Shown here piece after piece: positions 44,881-53,001 of a DNA stretch of 64,000 bases; within the stretch, counting starts at the first letter, position 1; the number at the start of each line of letters is the position of its first letter. Under the pieces are notes generated by a model. That model was not told where the DNA came from and ran no database searches. It worked only from the letters and a program-made list of their open reading frames with translations. Made by a program: the position numbers and the translations under genes. This DNA is from Bacteroidales bacterium (GTDB lineage Bacteria > Bacteroidota > Bacteroidia > Bacteroidales > Muribaculaceae): the NCBI GenBank assembly GCA_014800795.1, contig JAAVFL010000025.1:1-64000 (forward strand), in the 5' to 3' direction.

Positions 44881-45488
44881 GGTTTCAGTTTTCTCATAAT
44901 AGTGTCAATATTTTCTCTTTTTCTCTCCTCCAGAAAGTTTCCGTGTTCAAACAATCCACACAATACTCTTTCTACAATGGGCGCTCCGATGAACGAAAAT
45001 ATATCAAGGGATATGATATCAAGCAACAACATTTCAGCCTTCACCCTACGGCATTCCCCCCTGGCTGCAAGAGCATCAATCTCTTCCTGTAGGACAGCTA
45101 TAACCTTTTCAGCAGCACACATTATCGCCTCCACCGCCGTGTTCAGACGTTCCGACTGACTGTATATCTCTACTATGAAAAAACGTGGAAGATCCGGGTT
45201 TGCTGCAAGAAAATCAAGATGGCGGCATATTGCATTCTCCAGTCTTTCGAATAGAGGTTTACCCGGTGTGCCGATCGACCCGAGCATCATCTCCCCCATC
45301 AGTCCTATCTTCTCCTTCACGATGTTCTCGAAAAGTTTGTCTTTCGACCGGAAATAATAATGAAGCATCGCATGGGTCACTCCTGCAGCTTCAGCGATAG
45401 CTGTAGTGCGCGTTGCAGCATATCCGTTTCTAAGAAATTCTTTCTCAGCCGCTTGCAATATCCTTTGTTCAGTATTTAGAGAGTCCAT
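44877..45488 (-). CDS. TetR/AcrR-family repressor of the ABC efflux operon
   Basis: 203 residues, N-terminal helix-turn-helix (about 25-47: ATRTTAIAEAAGVTHAMLHYYFRSKDKL), variable ligand-binding C-terminal domain. It is the first gene of the operon and overlaps the TolC gene by 4 bases, so it probably represses its own message. A candidate operator lies between its promoter and start (45520-45533). The ligand is unknown. Confidence 0.93.
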   Translation of the reverse strand: MDSLNTEQRILQAAEKEFLRNGYAATRTTAIAEAAGVTHAMLHYYFRSKDKLFENIVKEKIGLMGEMMLGSIGTPGKPLFERLENAICRHLDFLAANPDLPRFFIVEIYSQSERLNTAVEAIMCAAEKVIAVLQEEIDALAARGECRRVKAEMLLLDIISLDIFSFIGAPIVERVLCGLFEHGNFLEERKRENIDTIMRKLKP

Positions 45489-45519
45489 ATCCTTGTTTTA
45501 TCATACAAACAATTCGGTT

Positions 45520-45533
45520 TAACAATTTTGTTA
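45520..45533 (-). promoter_or_regulatory. Candidate TetR operator
   Basis: TAACAATTTTGTTA: 6-base inverted arms around a 2-base centre, placed just downstream of the TACATTTG promoter box. The site would block transcription of the efflux operon. Positional inference only. Confidence 0.4.
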
Positions 45534-45536
45534 GCG

Positions 45537-45544
45537 CAAATGTA
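45537..45544 (-). promoter_or_regulatory. Promoter -7 box of the ABC efflux operon
   Basis: TACATTTG on the minus strand, about 45 bases before the TetR start. Confidence 0.5.
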
Positions 45545-45570
45545 CTCAAATTTTTTTAATTACACAAAAT

Positions 45571-45600
45571 AAGGAGCTTCCGTTAAATCGAAAGCTCCTT
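45571..45600 (-). terminator. Hairpin terminator of the MBL-hydrolase gene
   Basis: Arms AAGGAGCTT (45571-45579) and AAGCTCCTT (45592-45600) are complementary; downstream on the minus strand follows an A/T-rich stretch with T residues. It ends the minus-strand MBL gene at 45611. Confidence 0.6.
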
Positions 45601-45610
45601 ATAAATAATG

Positions 45611-46237
45611 TCAGGCGAGTAATATCATGCGCTCATCCGCTACCGTGATGGGCGAGGAATGCCCCGACAGCAACACCGTATCGTCGGGCAACGTAAGAAT
45701 CCTATTCACTATCGACTGCTCGATTTCCGCGCGGTTACCTCCGGGGAAGTGTGTCAGGCCCGGGCCATGCTCATAGAGCGTATCACCTACAAAGGCAGCA
45801 TGTTCAGCCGCGGAATAGAATGTTACCGATCCGGGGGTGTGGCCGGGAGTATGGATCACTCTCAGAGAAAATCCGGAATTCGCTTTCAGACGGATAATCT
45901 CACCATCTTCCAGCTCCTCATAATGCCTCAACACTACAGGCTCGCCAGAATTTTCACTGAGATTCAGATAAGTGTCAGTCAGATAACGGGCATCTGACGG
46001 ATAGATATATATCGGTGCCACCAGCTTTTCACGCAGAAGCTCGGCTGCACCCATATGATCGAAATGTCCGTGGGTGAGAAGAATCTTCTCGATATGCCAG
46101 CCGTTGCGCTGTATCACATCATAGATCAGACCGGCCTGCGCACCGGGATCTATGAGAAATCCCGCTTTCGAAATCCCGTCAATATAAAAATAGCAGTTTT
46201 CGGCGAAAACGCCCTGTACTGTAAGTTCCTTGATCAT
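45611..46237 (-). CDS. MBL-fold hydrolase, glyoxalase II-like
   Basis: 208 residues with the metal-binding motif THGHFDHMG (55-63), then HTPGHTPGS and GDTLYEHGPG and SGHSSPIT. All ligands of the metallo-beta-lactamase fold are present, so a binuclear metal hydrolase active on thioesters or phosphates is likely. Start 46237 has a good ribosome-binding stretch (GGAGGAGAAT), unusual in this genome. The DsbA-like gene precedes it by 20 bases, suggesting a thiol-linked function. Confidence 0.85.
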   Translation of the reverse strand: MIKELTVQGVFAENCYFYIDGISKAGFLIDPGAQAGLIYDVIQRNGWHIEKILLTHGHFDHMGAAELLREKLVAPIYIYPSDARYLTDTYLNLSENSGEPVVLRHYEELEDGEIIRLKANSGFSLRVIHTPGHTPGSVTFYSAAEHAAFVGDTLYEHGPGLTHFPGGNRAEIEQSIVNRILTLPDDTVLLSGHSSPITVADERMILLA

Positions 46238-46257
46238 ATCATTCTCCTCCCTGAAAT

Positions 46258-46974
46258 TCAGACAAGACGGCAACCGTCCGGTCCGCACACATGCGGACGT
46301 TCCCCTGACGTGGACTCTCCGACATCTTTCTGTCTCTTCAACTCACGCTCAAGAGCCGACTTGAAGCCATCTTCCGACAATGCACCTGGAACGGCGAAAC
46401 CTCCGTTGAAAACAATGTAGGGGACACCGTGAATGCCGCGCATGGTTGCCTCGCGCTCGTCAAAACGAACATCATCGGTATATTTGTTTGATTCAAGTAT
46501 CTTCCGGGTTTCCTCTCCATCCATCCCCACAGCTACAGCTTTGTTCACCAACACGTTGCGATCGGAAAGAACCATATTTTCAGTAAAGTAGGCTGCGAAC
46601 AGAGCTTCGTTCAGCAGCTCAACAGTCTCGCGATCATATTTCTCCTCCGCAAACTTCATGAGACGGTGAGCATCAAGAGTATTTGAATATCTGGTAGTGG
46701 CATAGCGGAAATCAATGCCAGCCTCCCTTCCAAGCGCGGAGATATGCTCTATCTGCTTCTCTGCATCAGCAACCGACAGCCCATATTTCCTGGCGAAACG
46801 CTCGGGAGTGGTTGTTGTCACCTCTTTCGGCGCAGCAGGATCAAGCTCGAAAGCCCGGTAATCGATCCGGACGTCATTTTCAATACCAAGTTCACTGATC
46901 GCATGCTTCAGTCGTGTCTCGCCGATATAGCAGTAGGGGCACGCGAAATCGCTCCACACAGTTAGTGTCATCAT
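46258..46974 (-). CDS. DsbA-family oxidoreductase, FrnE-like
   Basis: 238 residues, cytoplasmic (no signal peptide), thioredoxin-like DSBA domain with active site CPYC (12-15) near the N-terminus and GIHGVPYIVFNG near the C-terminus (cis-Pro). Family members reduce or isomerise disulfides or metabolise glutathione-like conjugates. The C-terminal end adds a CGPDGC pair that could form a second redox or metal site. Gene order with the MBL hydrolase suggests a detoxification unit. Confidence 0.85.
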   Translation of the reverse strand: MMTLTVWSDFACPYCYIGETRLKHAISELGIENDVRIDYRAFELDPAAPKEVTTTTPERFARKYGLSVADAEKQIEHISALGREAGIDFRYATTRYSNTLDAHRLMKFAEEKYDRETVELLNEALFAAYFTENMVLSDRNVLVNKAVAVGMDGEETRKILESNKYTDDVRFDEREATMRGIHGVPYIVFNGGFAVPGALSEDGFKSALERELKRQKDVGESTSGERPHVCGPDGCRLV

Positions 46975-47130
46975 TGCATATTCCTTTCTTTATTAGATAG
47001 TTAAATTGTAATTAGTAACTTGAGGCAGGACTCCTTTCAATATGAATAACGCATTTATTCGTAAAATGGTTGACCATACGGAGTTACATTTCTTATCATC
47101 CTGAATTTTGTATCTGACGTAAAGAATGTG

Positions 47131-47138
47131 TAACTTTG
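47131..47138 (+). promoter_or_regulatory. Promoter -7 box of the MATE gene
   Basis: TAACTTTG; it lies inside the longer frame opening at 47126, so the real start is the ATG at 47264, after a leader of about 120 bases. Confidence 0.55.
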
Positions 47139-47263
47139 GAGCGCTCATCGGAGGGTCAGTAGTCGCAACTATATGGCTGGATAAGATGTCGGGTGCGCCC
47201 GGTTGTCAGACATTTTTTCCGGTCATTTTTTATGTCCGGAGCAGAACTGCAAAGATTGAAAAT

Positions 47264-48613
47264 ATGAAGAATAATTCAACGACTGTAGGCCTCGACTACG
47301 AAAACGGGCGTGTTACCACTCTGTTCAGGAAAGTATTTCTACCTACCCTGTTAGGTATGATATTCAATGCGCTAATCACGATTATTGACGGAATATTCGT
47401 AGGACGCGGTGTAGGTCCGCAAGGAATAGCTGCTGTGAATATCATAGCTCCGCTGTTCATGGTCACTACAGGTATCGGTCTTATGTTCGGTATCGGAAGT
47501 TCGGTAATAGCTGGCATTGCACTCGCTTCCAAAGACTTTGCACGCGCCAACCGCTGTATATCTGCCGCTTTTGCTTTCTCCACAGCCCTGATCGGCATAC
47601 TTGTGATCGGCGGAGCCATATTTACTGAAAAAATCGCGTATCTTTTGGGAAGTACGCAACTCCTCATGGACAAGGCTACCGATTACTTGCTCTATCTGCT
47701 TATCGGACTTATCCCACTGATGTGGCAAAGTATCGGAATGATGGTGATTCGTCTCGACGGTTCACCCAAATATGCCATGTTGTGCAATGCTATTCCCGCC
47801 ATACTCAACATAATTCTCGACTGGTGGTTTGTGTTCCCTCTCGGAATGGGAGTGAAAGGTGCCGCACTGGCAACTTCAATCGCCTGCATAGTCGGAGGTA
47901 TAATGGCCATAAGCTATTTCAGATTATCCAACATGCTCAGATTCACCTACCGTATGACCGGTTTCGCGAGCATAATCCGCAAAGAAATGATGATCGGATC
48001 ATCGGCCTTCATTACCGAAATAGCCATGTCTGTGATGATGTTCACCGGTAACGTTGTCTTTATTCGCGCCTTTGGTGAGAACGGAGTGGCAGCGTACTCA
48101 ATCGCGTGCTATCTGTTCCCGCTTATCTTTATGATAAATAATGCGGTAGCTCAATCAGCCCAACCCATTATCAGCGTAAATTACGGCGCCGGAAACAACA
48201 TGAGGGTAAAAGAGGCTCTGAAAGTAAGCTTGCGCGTAGCCGCACTTTGCGGCCTTACAGCTACGCTTGGCATAGGAATCGGCGCACGCCCTATTGTGTC
48301 GCTGTTCATCGCCACCGACAGCCCTGCTGCAATGATCGCGATAGTGGGCCTGCCATTGTATGCTACGTCCGCCATATTTTTCGCCCTCAACATAGCCTTC
48401 ATAGGTTATTACCAGAGTGTAGGTAAATCGGTCATGGCCCTGATACTGACACTCCTTCGTGGAGTGGTTTTCCTGGTGCCCATGTTCTTTTTGCTGGCTC
48501 ACCTCTTCCCTCAGTGGGGTATTTGGGCTGCAATCCCTGCATCGGAACTCCTCACTTTTGCAATCACCATCATGAGTTTCCGGCGTATCCGTACTGATAT
48601 TCCTGCTTCGTAA
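47264..48613 (+). CDS. MATE-family multidrug efflux transporter
   Basis: 450 residues, 12 membrane segments in two related halves of six. The first half includes GIFVGRGVGPQGIAAVN, typical of MATE pumps exporting cationic drugs with Na+ or H+. The start is set after the promoter box at 47131-47138. A hairpin at 48642-48700 ends the transcript. It sits near two tripartite pumps and the detoxification pair. Confidence 0.9.
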   Translation: MKNNSTTVGLDYENGRVTTLFRKVFLPTLLGMIFNALITIIDGIFVGRGVGPQGIAAVNIIAPLFMVTTGIGLMFGIGSSVIAGIALASKDFARANRCISAAFAFSTALIGILVIGGAIFTEKIAYLLGSTQLLMDKATDYLLYLLIGLIPLMWQSIGMMVIRLDGSPKYAMLCNAIPAILNIILDWWFVFPLGMGVKGAALATSIACIVGGIMAISYFRLSNMLRFTYRMTGFASIIRKEMMIGSSAFITEIAMSVMMFTGNVVFIRAFGENGVAAYSIACYLFPLIFMINNAVAQSAQPIISVNYGAGNNMRVKEALKVSLRVAALCGLTATLGIGIGARPIVSLFIATDSPAAMIAIVGLPLYATSAIFFALNIAFIGYYQSVGKSVMALILTLLRGVVFLVPMFFLLAHLFPQWGIWAAIPASELLTFAITIMSFRRIRTDIPAS

Positions 48614-48641
48614 AGATACCTCACTTAACACACATACTTGA

Positions 48642-48700
48642 CCTGACACATAAACGCAGGCGCAACCTTCTGAAGATTGCGCCTGCGTTTATGTGTCAGG
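48642..48700. terminator. Strong bidirectional terminator after the MATE gene
   Basis: Perfect 24-base arms (48642-48665 and 48677-48700) with an 11-base loop. Serves the plus-strand MATE gene and the minus-strand remnant gene that ends at 48706. Confidence 0.8.
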
Positions 48701-48705
48701 TAATG

Positions 48706-48960
48706 TCAGAGACTTTCCGTAAGAATTTCTATTACTTCATCACGTGTCAGGGTCTTATAACCGCTCTCAAGTATGATAGTGGCATCTGCTACGGATTCTA
48801 TGTTATCGGTAGTAACCCCCAGGGAAGAGATTTCCGATGAAGCACCAATCTCCTTAATCCAGGCCCCAAGCGCATCAAGCCTTCGGCAAGATAATCGGAA
48901 GTGGAGTCGTCGTCGGCGGAAAAATACTGTTCCATAATAATATGGCTCATTGTATCGAAA
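48706..48960 (-). pseudogene. Remnant of an iron-containing alcohol dehydrogenase
   Basis: Two fragments in different frames. The first (48960-48871) reads FDTMSHIIMEQYFSADDD...SDYLAEGLMR, a well conserved middle part of YqhD/BDH-type Fe-dependent alcohol dehydrogenases. The second (48870-48706) reads LGAWIKEIGA...GVTTDNIE...TLTRDEVIEILTESL and then a stop, the normal C-terminus. About 110-120 residues between them are missing, as is everything before FDTM, exactly where the repeat copy B begins at 48961. So the gene has lost its 5' half and an internal part including the metal-binding region. It cannot be functional. Confidence 0.85.
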
Positions 48961-49146
48961 TAAGTCAGTCGTGGAAATTATTTTATATTATCCGTGAGCA
49001 TACTTTCAGTCGGATTCTATTCGTAGATGAAGGATTGTAGCGAGCTACATGACTGAAGATTAGAAAAGTAGCCGGTAAAAGGAGGCCACGGACAATGTAA
49101 AGTCCGTTTTAATGCATTATACGTAATAATTTTCATGACTTACTTA
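48961..49146 (+). mobile_element. MITE-like repeat, copy B
   Basis: 186 bases with imperfect terminal inverted repeats of about 33 bases (TAAGTCAGTCGTGGAAATTA at 48961-48980 and the complement of TAAGTAAGTCATGAAAATTA at 49127-49146). It aligns with copy A (24135-24345 reversed) over both halves, including shared internal blocks GTGAGCAT, TTTCAGTCGGATT, GATGAAGGA, GCTACA and GACTGAAGAT. A small hairpin TGTAGC/GCTACA occurs inside. It abuts the gutted alcohol dehydrogenase on one side and the stop codon of the decarboxylase-cupin gene on the other. No ORF. Confidence 0.65.
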
Positions 49147-49974
49147 TCAGTCAAGTTTGCCATATTCCTCATCGCTGACTGGCTCAAGCCATACATTGTC
49201 GGTATTCTCGCCTGGAACACCGAAAGCCAGATGAGCGAACCAAGAGTCCTTTGCCGCTCCATGCCAATGCTTCACATTTGCAGGAATATTGATCACGGTG
49301 CCGGGAAGTATCTCAACAGCAGGTTTCCCCTCTTCCTGATACCACCCGCGGCCGGCAACGCCTACCAACATCTGTCCTCCGCCTTTTTCTGCCTTGTGAA
49401 TATGCCAGTTGTTGCGGCATCCGGGTTCGAAAGTAACGTTTGCAAAAGGGATCTGGTCATTCGATATCTGCGCCAGATAACTGTTGCCGATAAAGTATCG
49501 GGCATAGGCCGTATTAGGTTCCCCGATCGGGAAAATCATCTCACGCTGGAACTGTGCCTTGGCATCGTCCCCCTCTATATCATCATTCCACACATCTTTG
49601 GCAAGACGGAAGGCTGCCCAGGCCTTCGGCCAACCAGCATAAAATGCTATATGGGTTATGATCTCAGCAGCTTCGGTTCGCGTGATGCCATTCTTCTTCG
49701 CTTCCTGAAGATGAAAGGTGAGCGATGAATCAGTAATTCCCTGAGATATCAGCGATGTTATTGTCACCAAACTTCGGTCGCGCAACGAAAGAAGATCGTT
49801 GCGGCTCCACACTTCTCCAAAAAGAATATCGTCATTCAGATGGGCAAACTCCGGAGCAAATTCTCCAAGCTGTTGATGCCCTGCGGTTTGTACTATTTTT
49901 TTCTGTTGTGCCATGGATGTTGATGTTAATGCCGACGCTACAGTCAGTATTATTACTATAATATTTCTATTCAT
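49147..49974 (-). CDS. Exported carboxymuconolactone-decarboxylase/cupin fusion protein
   Basis: 275 residues with a signal peptide (about 1-22, ending SMAQ). A CMD/AhpD-like domain (about 35-135, helical, with ITRTEAAEIITHIAFYAGWPKA) is joined to a C-terminal cupin (about 165-265) with ligand pattern NNWHIHK and KHWHGA. The fusion is known in gut Bacteroidales, usually next to Fe-alcohol dehydrogenases and related oxidoreductases; one such gene is indeed decayed next door. The role is unknown. Its stop codon directly abuts the repeat copy B. Confidence 0.8.
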   Translation of the reverse strand: MNRNIIVIILTVASALTSTSMAQQKKIVQTAGHQQLGEFAPEFAHLNDDILFGEVWSRNDLLSLRDRSLVTITSLISQGITDSSLTFHLQEAKKNGITRTEAAEIITHIAFYAGWPKAWAAFRLAKDVWNDDIEGDDAKAQFQREMIFPIGEPNTAYARYFIGNSYLAQISNDQIPFANVTFEPGCRNNWHIHKAEKGGGQMLVGVAGRGWYQEEGKPAVEILPGTVINIPANVKHWHGAAKDSWFAHLAFGVPGENTDNVWLEPVSDEEYGKLD

Positions 49975-50073
49975 TATGATGTTTTGTATTTTGGCCGATA
50001 TAGATATACTTCATATGCATATTTACCCTTGACAACTGAATTACATTCACACCGTTATATCGGTTTTACAGGT

Positions 50074-51312
50074 TCAGCAAAGTGTAAGCCGCGACATTGA
50101 AGCTATCTGCGCGGCCGCACGCATTATATCATCAGAACTTATATTTTCAATCTCCGCACGCAGAGCGGCAGAAGACTGCAATACATCGGTGCGTAAAACC
50201 GTATTTGCTGCCGAAAGAATAGTCTGTTCTGTAGAGGCGCCAGCCACTACAAGCTGACCGAGATACTGCTTCTTGGCCGCCGACAGCCTGCGCTCTGACA
50301 GTGGAATTGTTTGCAGATCATTCACTAATCGTGATATGATCTCCTCACATCTGTCTCTGTCTTCAAGCGCGCATCCGAAGTAAATGGTGAACAGCCCTCC
50401 GTCCGACAACTGCGCGAGCGATGCATCCGCCGAATAAACCAGCCCGCGACGCTCGCGCAATTCGGTATTCAGAAGCGAATTCATACCGGGGCCGCCGATT
50501 ATGTTGGTAAGTAGTGCGAGTGCCGGACGCCAGGCCGGATTGTTGGCTGCGACTTCAGCCCCTATCACAGTATGGGCCTGATGGGCACCGGTGTCACGCG
50601 ATAACGCGAATTTTTCATTTGCCGTTCTCGCCGTTATTCCGGCCGACAGGTCTTCCGCAAAATCGGAACCGCCGAATGCCTTCTCGAAATGGCGGGATAT
50701 TATGGCGGCGGCAGTCGCCGGAGATTCCGGTCCTCCATAAAACAGAAGCATCCGCGATGGGATAAACATCCTGTTCACAAACTCACGGCATACCTGCTGT
50801 GTGAATCCGTCGAGATTATCCTCTACCCCGAGAATGGAATGCCCCAATGTCGAGCCTGCGAAAATATGATTCTCGAACTCATCGAAAACTAGTTCCGCCG
50901 GACTGTCGAGGTAACTGCTGATCTCTTCCCTTACTACCTCGCGCTCCTTCATGAGTTCTTTTTCCGGAAAAGATGGCGATGATGCCAGATCGGCGAGCAA
51001 CTCCGCGCCTCGGGCGAGATTTCCTTTCGGAAATACGGTATAGAACGTAATATCTTCCTTGGTTGTAAAGGCATTGAGTTCACCTCCGACAGCTTCCATT
51101 CGGCTATTGATATGCCAGGAATGTCTCTTTGCGGTTCCTTTAAAAATGGTATGCTCTACGAAATGGGCAAGTCCATGGGTGCGAGGTGTAAATTCATATC
51201 GGCTCCCGGCCCTTACCGTGAATCCGAAACAACCGACGGATGTACGCATCTGCATACAGAGCAGACGATGACCCGTGGGAAAAGTTATCAGTATATGTGG
51301 ATTCTCTGCCAT
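50074..51312 (-). CDS. M16-family zinc protease (insulinase-like)
   Basis: About 413 residues. Metal-binding HxxEH motif HFVEH (H50, E53, H54) with a downstream EREVVREEISSYLD supplying the third ligand, then an M16 inactive C-terminal half. Length fits mitochondrial-processing-peptidase-like bacterial M16 enzymes, which work as clam-shell homodimers. Start set at 51312, one base beyond the ispG stop (TGATATG). No signal peptide; cytoplasmic. Last gene of the purE-ispG operon. Confidence 0.85.
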   Translation of the reverse strand: MAENPHILITFPTGHRLLCMQMRTSVGCFGFTVRAGSRYEFTPRTHGLAHFVEHTIFKGTAKRHSWHINSRMEAVGGELNAFTTKEDITFYTVFPKGNLARGAELLADLASSPSFPEKELMKEREVVREEISSYLDSPAELVFDEFENHIFAGSTLGHSILGVEDNLDGFTQQVCREFVNRMFIPSRMLLFYGGPESPATAAAIISRHFEKAFGGSDFAEDLSAGITARTANEKFALSRDTGAHQAHTVIGAEVAANNPAWRPALALLTNIIGGPGMNSLLNTELRERRGLVYSADASLAQLSDGGLFTIYFGCALEDRDRCEEIISRLVNDLQTIPLSERRLSAAKKQYLGQLVVAGASTEQTILSAANTVLRTDVLQSSAALRAEIENISSDDIMRAAAQIASMSRLTLC

Positions 51313-51313
51313 A

Positions 51314-52993
51314 TCATAGGAAATCCGAACTTGGTTCACGCCATACGCCATCGGCCTTAAGCAACTCAATCATACGCTCCACAGCCTTCCCGGCAGGGAT
51401 ATTCTTTACAACCGCTACCTTACCGCGGTACAGACTGACATTTCCTTTGCCGGCGCCGACATATCCATAGTCGGCATCGGCCATCTCGCCGGGGCCGTTT
51501 ACGATACATCCCATTACGGCGATCTTTAGCCCGGTAAGATGGGATGTCGCACTCTTTACCTTCTGAACTGTCTCGGCAAGATTGAAAAGGGTTCGCCCGC
51601 ACCCGGGACACGATACGAACTCCGTTCGTGAAATCCTTCGTCGCGCCCCCTGAAGAATACCGAGCGCCAGGCGTACACGCTCCTCCTCAGTCATGCTGTC
51701 GGCCTGCAGATCAACTCCATCAAGCAGACCTCTCATAAGCAATGTGCCGAAGTCAGCGGATGCGCGTATCACCACTTTCTCCGTAGCCAGACCATTGTAA
51801 TCGAGCCGGGCTATCACCGGACTCATCACACCGGAAAGTGTAAGACGGTGAACCGCGGCACTGATCTCACCTACACGATTAGGATGGCCGGATATCAGCA
51901 TCAGAATCTTCCCGTCAACAGATGCCGGATCAAAGTTTTCAGAAAGAATTTCCTGTGCGGATACTTCCACCACATCCCCCTCTATATTATCATATCCTGC
52001 AACAACAGGAACATGTCCACCTCCGCAATTACCGACAGCGGCTGTCCGGCGCCGGATCGAGGGGTCGGGATCCATCAAAGCCTCACAGCATTCAGCCTCG
52101 ATTGCCGGCGCATCTTCACGCGAGGTTACATAATCAACAAGTTCACGGGCCACAGGTATCTCACATTCCGGATCTTCGCTGAGAGACACTCTGACGGTAT
52201 CGCCTATACCCTCTGCCAAAAGTGTTCCGATACCCACGGCCGAGCGCACCCGGCCATCCTCACCGTCGCCGGCCTCTGTAACTCCGAGATGAAGGGGATA
52301 GTGCATCCCTTCCTTCTCCATTGCACGTACAAGCAAACGCACCGTATGAACCATCACCACCGTATTGCTCGCCTTTATCGAGATCACGATATCATGGAAG
52401 TCGTGCTTTCCCGCTACACGCAGAAATTCCATTGCGCTTTCTACCATTCCAGCCGGTGTGTCACCATAGCGGCTCATTATCCGGTCGGAAAGAGATCCGT
52501 GGTTCACTCCGATTCTGACTGCGGTTCCATGCTGTTTACAAAGATCCAGAAACGGTCCGAAAGTATTCTCTATCCTTTCAAGTTCTGCCGCATATTCCGC
52601 GTCGGTAAACTCAAGTTTTACGAACGTTCGTCCGGGATCAACAAAATTACCCGGATTAATACGCACTTTGTCAACCTCCGTCGCAGCTGCAAACGCTGCT
52701 TTTGGATTGAAATGAATGTCTGCGACCAAAGGCATCCCGCAACCGCTCGCACGCAACTTACGGCGTATTTCACCCATCGCATGCGCTTCGCGCTCTCCCT
52801 GCGCTGTCAGGCGGTCGATATCGGCTCCGGCCGCCGCGATACGCAACGCCTGTGCCACAGACCCATCCACATCTGTAGTTGAAGTATTATTCATCGACTG
52901 CAGGCGTATGGGGTTGCGTCCACCGGTCGGGACGCTCCCTATATGGGTCACGGAAGAATGGCGGCGTTTATAATCAAAGACACTCATCTGCAC
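51314..52993 (-). CDS. ispG: 4-hydroxy-3-methylbut-2-enyl diphosphate synthase (long form)
   Basis: Reduces MEcPP to HMBPP in the MEP isoprenoid pathway; needs a 4Fe-4S cluster. 559 residues: TIM barrel (about 1-280), the inserted domain found in Bacteroidota and plants, and the C-terminal cluster domain with C462-P-G-C465, C496 and the catalytic glutamate in NGPGE. The start could be Met1 or Met3. Follows purE after 8 bases and precedes the M16 protease. Confidence 0.95.
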   Translation of the reverse strand: MQMSVFDYKRRHSSVTHIGSVPTGGRNPIRLQSMNNTSTTDVDGSVAQALRIAAAGADIDRLTAQGEREAHAMGEIRRKLRASGCGMPLVADIHFNPKAAFAAATEVDKVRINPGNFVDPGRTFVKLEFTDAEYAAELERIENTFGPFLDLCKQHGTAVRIGVNHGSLSDRIMSRYGDTPAGMVESAMEFLRVAGKHDFHDIVISIKASNTVVMVHTVRLLVRAMEKEGMHYPLHLGVTEAGDGEDGRVRSAVGIGTLLAEGIGDTVRVSLSEDPECEIPVARELVDYVTSREDAPAIEAECCEALMDPDPSIRRRTAAVGNCGGGHVPVVAGYDNIEGDVVEVSAQEILSENFDPASVDGKILMLISGHPNRVGEISAAVHRLTLSGVMSPVIARLDYNGLATEKVVIRASADFGTLLMRGLLDGVDLQADSMTEEERVRLALGILQGARRRISRTEFVSCPGCGRTLFNLAETVQKVKSATSHLTGLKIAVMGCIVNGPGEMADADYGYVGAGKGNVSLYRGKVAVVKNIPAGKAVERMIELLKADGVWREPSSDFL

Positions 52994-53001
52994 TTATCAA
53001 T

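Noticed and set aside
38912-45488. Possible ABC-type antibiotic biosynthesis or bacteriocin export cluster
   Set aside because: Gene content matches a plain TetR-controlled tripartite efflux operon; no precursor peptide or modification enzyme was found nearby.
47126-47263. N-terminal extension of the MATE protein
   Set aside because: It contains the -7 box and does not look like a MATE N-terminus; the ATG at 47264 fits the family.
51848-52882. 344-codon open frame on the plus strand
   Set aside because: It lies wholly opposite ispG, which has every family motif; long antisense frames arise from codon bias and this one has no recognisable domain.
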